A DNA stretch of 64,000 nucleotides from Clostridium sp031626875 (GCF_031626875.1 NZ_JANDMF010000009.1:36569-100568), one strand, 5' to 3'; positions 35,775 to 45,900 are shown, counted from the stretch's first letter. Numbers and translations: made by a program. Notes: generated from the letters alone by a model not told the origin.

Positions 35775-35814
35775 AATGCATAATGTATAAATTAAAATTT
35801 GTACATTATGCATT
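35775..35814. terminator. Bidirectional terminator
   Basis: Stem AATGCATAATGTA pairing with TACATTATGCATT, T/A tracts both sides; ends the plus-strand radical SAM gene and the minus-strand sleC. Confidence 0.85.
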
Positions 35815-35819
35815 TTATT

Positions 35820-37139
35820 CTAGTTGTCTTTTGGATATCTAAAATATGGTTCTCCCTTACTTCTATAATCTATATCATTCACTGGATAAAAAATATTATC
35901 AGCCCTTAATTCTGCTATTCTTGTTACTCCTACATAAATATTAGAAATACTATACCATGTTGCATAATCTACAACTCCTGTTTTTGGCAATGTAAATATT
36001 CCTTGAAAAACTTTAACAGACTCTTCTGTCTTAGGACCAAATATACCGTCAACTGCAAGTTTAGGAATAAGTGGATAGTTTTGAGCGATTCTGTTCAATT
36101 GTTCTTGTATTGTTCTAACTGGCCCCCCCCTTGATCCTCGCTTCAAATCATATCCTGGATAAGAACTAGGACTACCTTTTACTTGTTCAGCTGTTGTCAA
36201 TTGAAGATCAGTTCCATAATAATAAGTTAATATTTCATATGGTGTTTTTCCTTGATCCCCCAAATACTTACTTCCCCATTGACTTAACCACTGAGGACAC
36301 TGAACATTCTTACCATCACAGTATTGTGTTAATAAAGGTTGTTTTTTTCCATACCTTTTAACATATGTTGAAAATAGTTCATCTACAATAACACTTATAC
36401 TATCGTAAATATTTCTTCCATAATTGAATGCATGATCATATGCTGTAGAATTAGTTACATCAAATGTCTTTCCTTTTCCTCTATACCATTCAGTATATAT
36501 TCTATTTAAAGTAAAGGATATTATACAAAAAACATTAGCTCTTATTGTGTTGGTAGACCAAGTTGAATATATTTCACTTGAAGCAACGTTTTTTATATAA
36601 TCTTTGTAAGGTACTCTATAATTTGGACCTGCTTGGTCTGGACCTCCTATGTGAACTGTAATAAATTCTGGAACCACTGGTTTTGCTAATACTACTCCAC
36701 TAGATGGTGGTGGTAAAGGTTTTTCTGGATCTTCTGGAATCTTTGCTGGATAATCACCAAATAATGTATTAGGGAGTACTACTATTTCCTGTGCTACTGC
36801 AGGCGCCTCTGCCTTTTCTTTTAGATATATTTTTTGAAATGCTATTTGCTCTGGAAAAACTTGAACCTCCTTTACAATAGTATCCTCAAAGCCATCTCTT
36901 TCAACCTTTATATCATAGAGGCTATATGGAGCATTATCTGATGGCTCATTTGAATATTCTATTGGTGGTGCACTTAAATTTACAGTTGATGTTAATCCAG
37001 ATGAATCTGTTGATAAATCAATCCTAAAATAATCCTTTCTAGTATTATCATTTGAAGGATTTATTGTTACCTTACTTCCTTCTACAGGCACATAACTTTC
37101 TCCCTTGAAGCATTGAACTTTTATTTGCCCTTCTGCCAT
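35820..37139 (-). CDS. sleC: Spore cortex-lytic enzyme SleC (prepro form)
   Basis: Lytic transglycosylase that degrades cortex peptidoglycan during germination. The 439-residue product matches C. perfringens SleC in length and layout: an N-terminal pre-pro region (~1-115) with IKVQCFKGESYVPVEGSKVTI, a Pro-rich linker, a SpoIID/SleB-like catalytic region beginning near PEFITVHIGGP with the segment STWSTNTIRANVFCIISF, and a C-terminal peptidoglycan-binding unit (VDGIFGPKTEESVKVFQ). It is stored in the spore as zymogen and activated by a Csp protease, encoded immediately upstream here. Confidence 0.93.
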   Translation of the reverse strand: MAEGQIKVQCFKGESYVPVEGSKVTINPSNDNTRKDYFRIDLSTDSSGLTSTVNLSAPPIEYSNEPSDNAPYSLYDIKVERDGFEDTIVKEVQVFPEQIAFQKIYLKEKAEAPAVAQEIVVLPNTLFGDYPAKIPEDPEKPLPPPSSGVVLAKPVVPEFITVHIGGPDQAGPNYRVPYKDYIKNVASSEIYSTWSTNTIRANVFCIISFTLNRIYTEWYRGKGKTFDVTNSTAYDHAFNYGRNIYDSISVIVDELFSTYVKRYGKKQPLLTQYCDGKNVQCPQWLSQWGSKYLGDQGKTPYEILTYYYGTDLQLTTAEQVKGSPSSYPGYDLKRGSRGGPVRTIQEQLNRIAQNYPLIPKLAVDGIFGPKTEESVKVFQGIFTLPKTGVVDYATWYSISNIYVGVTRIAELRADNIFYPVNDIDYRSKGEPYFRYPKDN

Positions 37140-37175
37140 GAATATCTCCTAATATATTTTTTATTGTTTCATCTA

Positions 37176-37184
37176 TATATTATG
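37176..37184 (-). promoter_or_regulatory. Sporulation-type -10 element upstream of sleC
   Basis: The minus strand reads CATAATATA, matching the CATAnnnTA of mother-cell sigma factors (SigK, similar for SigE), with an AC dinucleotide 17 bp upstream. No sigma-A hexamers are evident. Expression late in the mother cell would fit a spore enzyme. Confidence 0.4.
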
Positions 37185-37208
37185 CAATTGTACATTATTT
37201 CGTGAATA

Positions 37209-38999
37209 TCATTTTTTAGGATATCTCACAAATAATTCTCCTATCATATATTCATTACTAATTCTATTTTCATATTTATATCGTGGTGCATTAGTGCTTA
37301 TTATATTTAATGTATCTATTAAAATATCAATACTACTTTTTATACACACCTCACCATATCCCCAACTAGTATCTGGATAAACAGTATCTCTTCTACCTCT
37401 TCTTGCACCCATTATTAAATAATACTTAAGTCTACTACCATATAAAAATGGATCATTTCCTTTTATTATTCCCCATTCCATCATTAATGCACAAATACCA
37501 GCAACATGAGGTGAAGCCATAGATGTTCCTGTTTTTGCATCATAGGAACCATTAGGTATTGGTGCTGTTATCCCTTCTCCTGGGGCTACTACATCAGGCT
37601 TTGTTTCTCCATATAATCTAAGTACTCCTCTTCCACTAAATGGAGAAATCATCCTAGTAATGTAATTATAACTTCCAACAGAAATAACTGTATTTACTGT
37701 AGCAGGTATTCCTAATGTATTATTAATTGTTGGACTTAAAAATTTAGTTTTTTCATTTAATCCTTCAGCTATAGGTAACCACATATCATAAATACCTTTA
37801 TATTCATTAAGTAATCTAAGCTTAATAGTCCATTCTCCAGATAATATATAGTTTCCTTTTGTAATTAATGATATTCCTATTTCTCCATTAATATCAAATG
37901 GTCTTGGTCCTGTATTGTAAATTTGATATCTATTTCTAGATATTACTCCTTCTTTATATCCTTCTTCAATAACCATTGCTCCTGTAGTAGTCCCTGTAGG
38001 AGTTATTAATTCAAGACTAACCTGTGAAAGAACTGACTTATACAAATTTATTACTACTGCTGTTTCATCCTCAGCAACGTTAAATTTTATTACATTTTCA
38101 ATTTCTAATGCTCCTCCAATGTGATGAGAAGCACTTCCTTCGTTTCCTGCAGCTACTACAACAGTTATTCTTTCTGAGGATACTAATGTATTTATATATT
38201 GCTCTAAAAGACTTGTTCCTTTATGAGCTCCATCATTGGTACTTAAACTTAAATTAACTACAAGAGGTTTCTTTAACTCATTAGCCTTATCCACTAAAAA
38301 CTTTAATCCCCTCATCAATTGTGTACTTAGCGAAAAGTTTCCCCTTGCACTTTTCACCATCATTATTGAAGATTTTGGAGCAACACCATAATTTCTAGGG
38401 TCAATTTTCCCTCCAGCACAAGCTATCCCTGCTACATGTGTTCCATGTTCAATTACATCATATGAAGGAACAATTGAAGCTGGATCAGAACTCTTTAAAG
38501 CTTGATTTATTAAATTTTTATCATAAATTTGTCCACCTAAACTTAAGTCATATATATACTCAATTCGGGTAGTTCCATCCTCATTTTTAAATGCAGGATG
38601 TGTAAAATCTATTCCAGAATCTACAAAGCCTATAATAATTCCTTCACCATAAATTCCATAATCATTTTGTGCTTTATCTATGCAAGCTGCCCTATTACTG
38701 CCTAGATCTGAAAAATAAAGACTTGCTGGTAACTCAATGTATTGTAAATCAGGATTTTGAGCTAACTTCTCTATATCTTTACGATTTATTGTTACTATAC
38801 CATAACCATATCCTAAATCTTGAAGCTTCGCCCCAATACTAGTTATGTACTCATTAACATCTTTAAACTTTTCTCCATATAATACAATTACCTCTATGTT
38901 TTCATCCATTTGACTTAAATTTGATGTAAAATTCAATTTACTTAATATACTCTCTGGTACATTTTTTATTAAATTGGTTGTTTTAATCCCATTTTCCAT
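37209..38999 (-). CDS. Germination-specific subtilisin-like protease of the Csp family
   Basis: A 596-residue serine protease. All catalytic residues are present: Asp127 (FVDSGID), His185 (EHGTHVAG), oxyanion Asn286 (AAGNEGS) and Ser493 (GTSMASPH). The first ~95 residues are a propeptide and a ~130-residue insert lies between Asn and Ser, as in CspA/B/C. Csp proteases cleave pro-SleC at germination. C. perfringens carries three csp genes before sleC; here a single intact one precedes sleC by about 70 bp. The start is ATG 38999 after GGAGG; a TTG four codons upstream lies in that site. Because the triad is complete it is CspB-like in function rather than a CspC-type pseudoprotease. Confidence 0.92.
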   Translation of the reverse strand: MENGIKTTNLIKNVPESILSKLNFTSNLSQMDENIEVIVLYGEKFKDVNEYITSIGAKLQDLGYGYGIVTINRKDIEKLAQNPDLQYIELPASLYFSDLGSNRAACIDKAQNDYGIYGEGIIIGFVDSGIDFTHPAFKNEDGTTRIEYIYDLSLGGQIYDKNLINQALKSSDPASIVPSYDVIEHGTHVAGIACAGGKIDPRNYGVAPKSSIMMVKSARGNFSLSTQLMRGLKFLVDKANELKKPLVVNLSLSTNDGAHKGTSLLEQYINTLVSSERITVVVAAGNEGSASHHIGGALEIENVIKFNVAEDETAVVINLYKSVLSQVSLELITPTGTTTGAMVIEEGYKEGVISRNRYQIYNTGPRPFDINGEIGISLITKGNYILSGEWTIKLRLLNEYKGIYDMWLPIAEGLNEKTKFLSPTINNTLGIPATVNTVISVGSYNYITRMISPFSGRGVLRLYGETKPDVVAPGEGITAPIPNGSYDAKTGTSMASPHVAGICALMMEWGIIKGNDPFLYGSRLKYYLIMGARRGRRDTVYPDTSWGYGEVCIKSSIDILIDTLNIISTNAPRYKYENRISNEYMIGELFVRYPKK

Positions 39000-39025
39000 A
39001 AAAACCTCCAACTAATTAATAATAC

Positions 39026-39034
39026 TAATATATG
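39026..39034 (-). promoter_or_regulatory. Sporulation-type -10 element upstream of csp
   Basis: The minus strand reads CATATATTA, again CATAnnnTA, about 27 bp before the csp start codon, with ACATATTT further upstream. Similar to the element before sleC. Confidence 0.35.
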
Positions 39035-39106
39035 AAAAAAGATAAATATGTTTCTTATGCTGAATAACAAACTAATTCTAACTTCTAATTTTCTTCAAAT
39101 AAAAAA

Positions 39107-39146
39107 CTATCTAAAATAGAATTTATAAAAATCCTATTTTAGATAG
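39107..39146 (-). terminator. Terminator of the cyclophilin-DUF3783-XRE operon
   Basis: Perfect 13-bp stem CTATCTAAAATAG with CTATTTTAGATAG, followed by six U on the minus strand. Confidence 0.88.
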
Positions 39147-39161
39147 TAAATACTATTCTTA

Positions 39162-39854
39162 TTATAATGATATTTCTAATCTTTCTAATTTTGCTATTAC
39201 TTTTATGTTATTTACTTCTATAGTTTCAGTCAATACAGCACCATCATTATTTATTAATAATGCCCTGGAATTTCCTATTAATTTAATTTGCCTAATAGCT
39301 CTTTTACCTTTATATTCAATAAGAAATATACCATTGCTTACTTCTTTAACTAAATGTCCAAATGCTATATCATCTTTCATAATTCTAAAACCTACCATAT
39401 CATTATCTGATACCTTTAAATATAGAACCTTATCAGCAGTATATCCCTCTACTTTGTTTGAATAATTAGGTAGATCTTTTCCCCCTAATATATTCTTCAA
39501 ACTATAATCATAAATATTTACTCTTTTTAATACTGATGAAAATGCATCTGTCCAAACTTCTGAAGTCTCACCAAGAATCCTTGGAGAAATTTTTGTTTCT
39601 TTAACTTTAACATTTAATTTCTCTTGCTTTCTCTCCTCCATTAATACTTCATCAGTTACTACCATACTTATATCATTTAAGTCAACTTTAAGAAACTTTG
39701 CTGCTCTATCTATAAAACTTTCTTGAGCAACCTTCCTCCCACCTTCAACTTCATTTATATATTTTTCTGATACACCTAACTTTTTAGCTAAAACTTTTTG
39801 TGTAATTCCTGATTTTAATCTTGCGTTTTTTATTTTCTCCCCAACTCTACTCAT
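39162..39854 (-). CDS. XRE-family helix-turn-helix protein with C-terminal domain
   Basis: About 230 residues. The N-terminal HTH_3 spans residues 1-65 (VGEKIKNARLKSGITQKVLAKKLGVSEKYINEVEGGRK). The C-terminal half (~110-230), with VLYLKVSDNDMVGFRIMKDDIAFGH and GKRAIRQIKLIGNSRALL, resembles an S24/LexA-like beta domain, but no Ser-Lys protease pair is obvious. ATG 39854 is chosen since it follows GGAAG and starts 4 nt after the DUF3783 stop; the longer frame runs into that gene. Target unknown. Confidence 0.8.
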   Translation of the reverse strand: MSRVGEKIKNARLKSGITQKVLAKKLGVSEKYINEVEGGRKVAQESFIDRAAKFLKVDLNDISMVVTDEVLMEERKQEKLNVKVKETKISPRILGETSEVWTDAFSSVLKRVNIYDYSLKNILGGKDLPNYSNKVEGYTADKVLYLKVSDNDMVGFRIMKDDIAFGHLVKEVSNGIFLIEYKGKRAIRQIKLIGNSRALLINNDGAVLTETIEVNNIKVIAKLERLEISL

Positions 39855-39858
39855 AGCT

Positions 39859-40224
39859 TTATCTTCCTTCCTGTCTACTTTCAATCCACTCTTTTTCTTT
39901 TATCAAGTGAGATAAAAGATATTCAAAAGTCCATTCATTGGTTAAAGGTGTTACTGTGGCTAATATAACCTTTGGCATCATCTTCTTAATAAACTTTATT
40001 AAAACATATAATTCTTGAGATTCACAATTATTAAACAAGACAAGCTTTTCTTCAGTCATATTTTCCTTATAGGTAAATATTCTAATACCATCAACTATAT
40101 CTTTAACCCTCATACTTGTCATTTCAGGTGTTACTTTTATTAATTTAAGTTTTATCATCTTAAGCATTTCTAGTTCTTCATCTTTAAACCCATAAATTAA
40201 GATACACTTACTATTTTCTAGCAC
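39859..40224 (-). CDS. DUF3783 domain protein
   Basis: A 121-residue protein ending in the DUF3783 core (KVILATVTPLTNEWTFEYLLSHLIKEKEW). The family is common in clostridia and uncharacterised. GTG 40224 is used as start because GAGG lies about 8 nt upstream; an earlier in-frame GTG overlaps that site. Placed between the cyclophilin gene and the XRE regulator with gaps of 14 and 4 bp, so the three are one transcription unit. Confidence 0.75.
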   Translation of the reverse strand: MLENSKCILIYGFKDEELEMLKMIKLKLIKVTPEMTSMRVKDIVDGIRIFTYKENMTEEKLVLFNNCESQELYVLIKFIKKMMPKVILATVTPLTNEWTFEYLLSHLIKEKEWIESRQEGR

Positions 40225-40238
40225 ACCCTTCACCTCAA

Positions 40239-40760
40239 TTATTCAATTATTTGAGGTTCTTCATATGACTCTCCAAATGTTTCTACTGTTACCGTCTTAA
40301 TAACTTGATCTTCATATGGTCTATCATCATAATCTCTTTTTGCATTTACTATTTCATCTGCTACTTCTATTCCCTCAATTACCTTTCCAAATGAAGCATA
40401 TTGATCATCTAAATGAGGTGAATCTTGAACCATTATAAAAAATTGACTTCCTGCTGAATTTGGATCCATTGTTCTAGCCATAGATAACACGCCTCTTGAA
40501 TGCTTTAATTCATTCTTAAATCCATTACGTGAGAATTCTCCCTTTATGCTATATCCTGGGCCTCCCATTCCTGTTCCTTCTGGACATCCACCTTGAATCA
40601 TAAAACCTGGAATTACTCTGTGAAAAATTAATCCATCATAATATCCTCTTTGAATTAAATTTATAAAATTATTTACTGTATTTGGTGCTACATTTGGATA
40701 AAGCTCTGCTTTAATAACTCCACCATTCTGCATTTGTATAGTAATTATTGGATTATTCAT
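40239..40760 (-). CDS. Cyclophilin-type peptidyl-prolyl cis-trans isomerase
   Basis: A 173-residue cytoplasmic cyclophilin. The catalytic and ligand-binding motifs are clear: YDGLIFHRVIPGFMIQGG with the active Arg, NSAGSQFFIM, and a shorter C-terminal part with FGKVIEG. No signal peptide or lipobox. First gene of a probable operon with the DUF3783 and XRE genes. Confidence 0.95.
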   Translation of the reverse strand: MNNPIITIQMQNGGVIKAELYPNVAPNTVNNFINLIQRGYYDGLIFHRVIPGFMIQGGCPEGTGMGGPGYSIKGEFSRNGFKNELKHSRGVLSMARTMDPNSAGSQFFIMVQDSPHLDDQYASFGKVIEGIEVADEIVNAKRDYDDRPYEDQVIKTVTVETFGESYEEPQIIE

Positions 40761-40925
40761 AATATATTTCTCCCTTCAATTCTTATAATAACTATTCTTA
40801 TCAAATTTATCCTTATAAATTCATTATCATTATTATATATATATACCTATTCATTTTCAATGCACAATTTAAGAGATTTTCAACAAGTTAAATTCTATTT
40901 TACATTTCAATTTTTAATGTAAAGA

Positions 40926-40963
40926 AAAAAATCACCATTTAATAACTTTAAATAGTGATTTTT
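40926..40963 (-). terminator. Terminator after the DUF4325 gene
   Basis: Stem AAAAATCAC..ATTTAA with TTTAAAT.GTGATTTTT around a 4-nt loop, with a U-rich tail on the minus strand. Confidence 0.75.
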
Positions 40964-41009
40964 CATATTAACTTTGAATTTTTCCATTCTAATATTTTCA
41001 ATCTATCTC

Positions 41010-41282
41010 CTAACTCGCAAAAGCAGTTCCTAAAACAACTCTTGAATAATCATTTATATTTGATAAATTTTTAACATCTATTCTGCTAAAAATTTCTTTT
41101 CTTGAAATTTCATAAAGAATTGGTCCAAACAAGCAATTAAAAAAAGTAGCAGGAACATTTTTTATACCAGCAAAATCTAAAGTAATGTTCTCCATATTAT
41201 TTTTTATGATAGCCTCTCTTAACAGTATAGCATCCTCTATGCTAAAGTTTTCTCCCAAGTATTCTCTTACGTTAATTTCCAT
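41010..41282 (-). CDS. STAS-like DUF4325 protein
   Basis: A 90-residue protein (MEINVREYLGENFSIEDAIL) with ITLDFAGIKNVPATFFNCLFG, the pattern of the STAS-like DUF4325 family, in which a segment like DFxGV..P.SFxNxLFG is conserved. The related families act as anti-sigma antagonist-like modules, often beside a histidine-kinase-type ATPase; none is present here. ATG 41282 follows GGGAGGAAG. Confidence 0.8.
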   Translation of the reverse strand: MEINVREYLGENFSIEDAILLREAIIKNNMENITLDFAGIKNVPATFFNCLFGPILYEISRKEIFSRIDVKNLSNINDYSRVVLGTAFAS

Positions 41283-41393
41283 AATACTTCCTCCCAACAT
41301 TTCTAAATATTCTGATAATTCTTTCTAATATTATAATATCAGTCTTCTATTTTTTTGTCAACATTTTAACAAAGTTTTTTTAGTTTTTCTTAT

Positions 41394-41440
41394 AAAAATA
41401 AGCAATAAACTATTTATATAATAGTTTATTGCTTATTTTT
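41394..41440 (-). terminator. Terminator overlapping the murI stop
   Basis: Nineteen-base perfect arms (AAAAATAAGCAATAAACTA and its complement) around a 9-nt loop; the left arm on RNA contains the end of murI. Confidence 0.85.
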
Positions 41441-42183
41441 ATAATTCTATCTTCTTCAAGAGAATTATAGATTGTAATATTTCCTTCCACTGACAAATCA
41501 TTTAATATGTTTAATTCTTCTAACTTTCTCTTTAATTCCTTAGAAGTTCCAAGTCCACCATCTATTATTGGTACATCTTCTTCTAATATATCTTTAATAA
41601 CATGTTTAACAAAAGGATAGTGAGTACAACCTAAAACTACAGACCCAATTTTAATATCTTTATACACATTAAACTTATCTTTCAAATAACTTCTTAATTC
41701 TTTGCTATCTATGTCTCCCTTTTCTATAAATTCCACTAATCCTGGACATGGCATTGGTAATATTTCTGATTCACCTTTATATTTCTCCATAAGATTAATA
41801 AATTTCTTTTCTTGCAATGTTACAGGAGTTGCCATTATAACTACAGATCCATTTCTTTTTAAGTTTACTGCTGGCTTTAATGCTGGTTCTATCCCCACTA
41901 TAGGTAAAAAAGGATATGATATCCTTAATGAAGAAACAGCCGCACTAGTTGCTGTATTACATGCAATTACAATAGCTTTAGCACCTTTACTTATTAAAAA
42001 TTCTACTGCTTTATATGTAAGCTCCCTTACTTCTTCTACTTTTTTTACTCCATATGGAGCATTCTTGGAATCTCCAAAATATATAAAATGCTCGTTGGGC
42101 ATAAGTTTCATAGCTTCTTTTAATACACTAAGGCCCCCTACACCTGAGTCAAAAAAACCTATTGGCATATCATTTCTATTCAA
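41410..42183 (-). CDS. murI: Glutamate racemase
   Basis: Makes D-glutamate for peptidoglycan. The 257-residue protein has FFDSGVGGLSV near residue 10, YFGDSKNAPYG near 35, and the two catalytic cysteines, Cys75 in CNTATS and Cys186 in GCTHYP. TTG start after GGAG. Stand-alone gene. Confidence 0.96.
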   Translation of the reverse strand: MNRNDMPIGFFDSGVGGLSVLKEAMKLMPNEHFIYFGDSKNAPYGVKKVEEVRELTYKAVEFLISKGAKAIVIACNTATSAAVSSLRISYPFLPIVGIEPALKPAVNLKRNGSVVIMATPVTLQEKKFINLMEKYKGESEILPMPCPGLVEFIEKGDIDSKELRSYLKDKFNVYKDIKIGSVVLGCTHYPFVKHVIKDILEEDVPIIDGGLGTSKELKRKLEELNILNDLSVEGNITIYNSLEEDRIIKISNKLLYK

Positions 42184-42324
42184 GGTATATCACTCCAATT
42201 ACTTCTTTTCTATAATTATTTTATTACTTTCTATAAAATAAATCTACATGTAATATTAATTTATGTAATCTATCTTATTTAAAATTAAAAAAAATAAAAA
42301 TTGTAGATAATAATACCTAAACAT

Positions 42325-42591
42325 TTAACATAGTATTCTTGGAAAAGGTGCTATAATTTCATTAGAATATATTTTACCATTATTAAACTGTGTGTGATTA
42401 ATTATGTACTCTGCTTCCTTATAATCCTTAGCTTTAAATACAATGGTCCATCCATTTTTATCATACTTTCCTGCACACATTATATATCTACCACTTTCTC
42501 TATTTTCAAGCTCATTCTTATCAACAATATGACTTTTAATCTCACTTATATTCTTAATACTTAGCCTTACAAAAACCTCTCTTTTGTTCAT
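42325..42591 (-). CDS. Small protein behind a LexA-box promoter, unknown function
   Basis: An 88-residue soluble protein (MNKREVFVRLSIKNISEIKS...). Alternating beta and alpha segments (EVFVRLSI, RYIMCAGKY, GWTIVFKA, YKEAEYIINH) suggest a compact alpha/beta fold. I recognise no family, no membrane segment and no LysM, so it is not a YneA-type division inhibitor. The start follows GGATGGGAG; a tandem ATG one codon earlier is possible. Its promoter carries a perfect SOS operator, so it should be induced by DNA damage. It stands alone between murI and carB. Confidence 0.65.
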   Translation of the reverse strand: MNKREVFVRLSIKNISEIKSHIVDKNELENRESGRYIMCAGKYDKNGWTIVFKAKDYKEAEYIINHTQFNNGKIYSNEIIAPFPRILC

Positions 42592-42628
42592 CATATATCT
42601 CCCATCCAAACACTCGTTCTGTATCTTC

Positions 42629-42658
42629 ATTATAATCGAACTTTTGTTCGACTGTCAA
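42629..42658 (-). promoter_or_regulatory. Consensus promoter with embedded LexA (SOS) box
   Basis: On the minus strand TTGACA (42653-42658) and TATAAT (42629-42634) are 18 bp apart, and the spacer contains CGAACAAAAGTTCG (42637-42650), a perfect match to the Gram-positive LexA/DinR consensus CGAACnnnnGTTCG. Bound LexA would block the promoter. No other gene is close enough to be its target. The rest of the gap up to 42869 shows no gene I can support. Confidence 0.85.
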
Positions 42659-42869
42659 TAAAATAGTTGCTCTATTATATAAAAATAAACCACTTCTTGC
42701 TTTGAATATTTTATCAATTTCAGTTGTATTTTATGCTGTGTCCACATATATATTAAACGTTTTCTTATTATCTGTAAATAGGACCTTATACACTAATTTT
42801 ACAGGACTTTGGCCCTATATCCTAATTCTTATTTTAAATTATAAGTATTCTTTTAAATAACCTCAAAAA

Positions 42870-42895
42870 TTGGGGAACTATATTTAGTTCCCCAA
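42870..42895 (-). terminator. Terminator of carAB
   Basis: Perfect 11-bp stem TTGGGGAACTA/TAGTTCCCCAA with 4-nt loop and ATTTTTG on the minus strand. Confidence 0.9.
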
Positions 42896-42917
42896 TCAAA
42901 TTCACCATATTTTATCT

Positions 42918-45900
42918 CTACTCAGCAATATTAAATACTTCTAATCCTTTGTTACTTTCCAATCCCTCAGACTTCACTACAACTATAGCTCTTAGTGTGT
43001 CTAATGCTGTTATAACTCCAATATTTCTTTCAACTGCAGCTCTCCTTATTAAGAACCCATCTCTTTTAGAGTCATTTCCTTTAGTTGGAGTATTCACAAC
43101 TAAATCAACTTCTTGATTTTTAATTACATCTAATATATTTGGATGTTCTTCATCAAGCTTTCTAATTACCTTAGCATCTATTCCGGCTTCAACTAATAAA
43201 TTAGCTGTACCTTCAGTTGCTATAAATTTATAACCAAGCTTTGAAAGTTCTAATGCCATTGGCAAGAATTCAGCCTTATCATGCTTATTTATAGTTGCAA
43301 GTATATCTCCCTTTCCTGGCAACATTCCTGCTGCTACAAAGCCTTTATATAAAGCTTCCTTAACATTTCTTCCTACTCCTAATACTTCTCCTGTAGATCT
43401 CATTTCTGGCCCTAAAGAAACTTCTACATTGGGTAGCTTTTGAGTTGAAAATACTGGAACCTTAACTGAAACTAATTCTGGCTCTTTATATACATCTATT
43501 CCATATCCTAAATCTACAATCTTTGATCCAAGCATTACCTTAGTTGCAAGATCTACTATTGGTACCTTACTTACCTTACTTATATATGGTACTGTTCTTG
43601 ATGCTCTTGGGTTAACTTCTATTACATAAAGTTGCCCTTCAAATTCTATAAACTGAATGTTTATCATTCCCTTTATTCCTATTGCTAAAGCTAACCTCTT
43701 AGTATAATCTAATACCTTATCTTTTATATCATTACTAATATTTTGACTTGGATACATTGTTACACTATCCCCTGAATGAACTCCTGCTCTTTCTAAATGT
43801 TCCATTATTCCTGGAATTAATACATTTTCTCCATCAGAAATTGCATCTACCTCAATTTCTCTTCCCATTAAATATTTATCTATAAGAATTGGATTTTTTG
43901 AATCTTTCTCAAAAGCATTCTCTAAATAATAAGTTAATTCCTCTTCATCATGTGTTATTTCCATACCTTGCCCACCAATTACATATGAAGGCCTAACAAG
44001 TACTGGGAACTGTAATCTCCTTGCTTCTTCTAAACCATCTTCTATTGACCAAATTCCTTTTCCTTTAGGTCTAGAAATTCCAAGCTTCTCAAGTAATTCA
44101 TCAAACTTCTCTCTATCTTCAGCCATATCTATTTGATCTGCTGTAGTTCCAAGGGTTGGAATTCCTTTTTCTTGCATAAAATTTGCAAGCTTAATAGCTG
44201 TTTGCCCACCAAATTGGAGTATAACCCCATCCGGTTTTTCTTTTTCTACTATATTTAATACATCTTCTTCTGTTAATGGTTCAAAGTACAACTTATCAGA
44301 TATGTTAAAATCTGTACTTACAGTTTCTGGATTATTATTTACTATTATAGTTTCTATTCCCATCTTTTTTAAAGCTAATACACAATGAACTGATGCATAA
44401 TCAAATTCTATACCTTGCCCTATTCTAATTGGACCAGATCCTATTACCATAACTTTCTTTTTATCCGAAACTTCTACCTCGTCAAATTGCTCATATGTAG
44501 AATAATAGTATGGTGATAGTGCTTCAAACTCTCCAGCACATGTATCAACCATCTTATAAGAAGGCTTTACATTCCAAATATCTCTTAACCTATAGACATC
44601 TTCTGGCTTTACCTTTAACATATCTGCAATAGCCTTATCAGAGAACCCTTTTTTCTTTAAGTTAAGAAGCCATTCTTTATCTAAATCTTCTATTTTAGAA
44701 AGTTTTAGTCTTTGTTCTTCTTCAACTATCCACTTGAACTTTTCTATAAAGAAAATATCTATCCCTGTTATTTTTGCTATCTTATCTACTCTATAGTCTC
44801 TTCTAAGCATTTCTGCTAATGCAAAAATTCTTTCATCATCTGGAGTTACTACTCTCTCTTTCAATTCTTTCATACTAAGTTCTCTAAACTTCTTATGTTC
44901 TAGAGAATATTTACCAATTTCTAAGCTTCTTATTCCCTTTAATAATGCCTGTTCTAGATTTGCACCTATAGCCATTATCTCTCCTGTTGCCATCATTTTT
45001 GTCCCAAGCGCTCTATCTGCTCCAAAGAACTTATCAAATGGCCACTTTGGAATTTTACATACTACATAATCTAAAGCTGGTTCAAAACATGCATATGTTT
45101 TTTGTGTTACAGCATTCTTTATTTCATCTAACCCATATCCTAAAGCTATTTTAGCTGCTAGTTTAGCAATTGGATAACCTGTTGCTTTTGATGCTAAGGC
45201 TGAACTTCTAGATACTCTAGGATTAATTTCTATTACAGCATATTCAAATGAATTTGGATTTAAAGCAAATTGAACATTACATCCACCTTCTATTCCTACT
45301 GCATTTATAATATTTATTGATGCTGTTCTAAGCATTTGATATTCTTTATCTGATAAAGTTTGAGACGGTGCTACAACTATACTATCCCCTGTATGAATCC
45401 CTACTGGATCTATATTTTCCATATTACATACTGTAATACAATTTCCATAAGAATCTCTCATAACCTCATATTCAACTTCTTTCCAACCTTTAACTGATTT
45501 TTCAAGAAGTACTTGCCCTATTGTGCTTAATTGTAATCCTGATTCTAAAATTTCTTCCAATTCTTCCTTAGTCTCTGCTATTCCGCCACCTGTTCCTCCA
45601 AGTGTGTATGCGGGCCTAACTATAACTGGATATCCTATTTTAGCCGCAAATTCTAATCCAGATTCCATATCAGTTACTATTTCTGATTTAATTACAGGTT
45701 CTTTTATCCTGTTCATCATGTCTCTAAATAGTTCTCTATCTTCCCCTTCTTTAATTGAAGCTATGGATGTACCAATTACATTAACATTATATTTATCTAA
45801 AATGCCTTTATCATGTAGTTCTACAGCTAAATTTAATCCTGTTTGCCCACCCATTCCTGCAAGTAAACTATCTGGTTTTTCTTTAACTATTACTTTTTCT

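Noticed and set aside
41702..42241. 179-codon plus-strand ORF opposite murI
   Set aside because: Complement of murI, whose two catalytic cysteines and family length are certain; no independent signal for the antisense frame.
42660..42869. Gene or leader in the gap between the LexA-box promoter and the carB terminator
   Set aside because: No ORF with a ribosome binding site and no stable hairpin apart from weak repeats around GGACTTTGGCCC.
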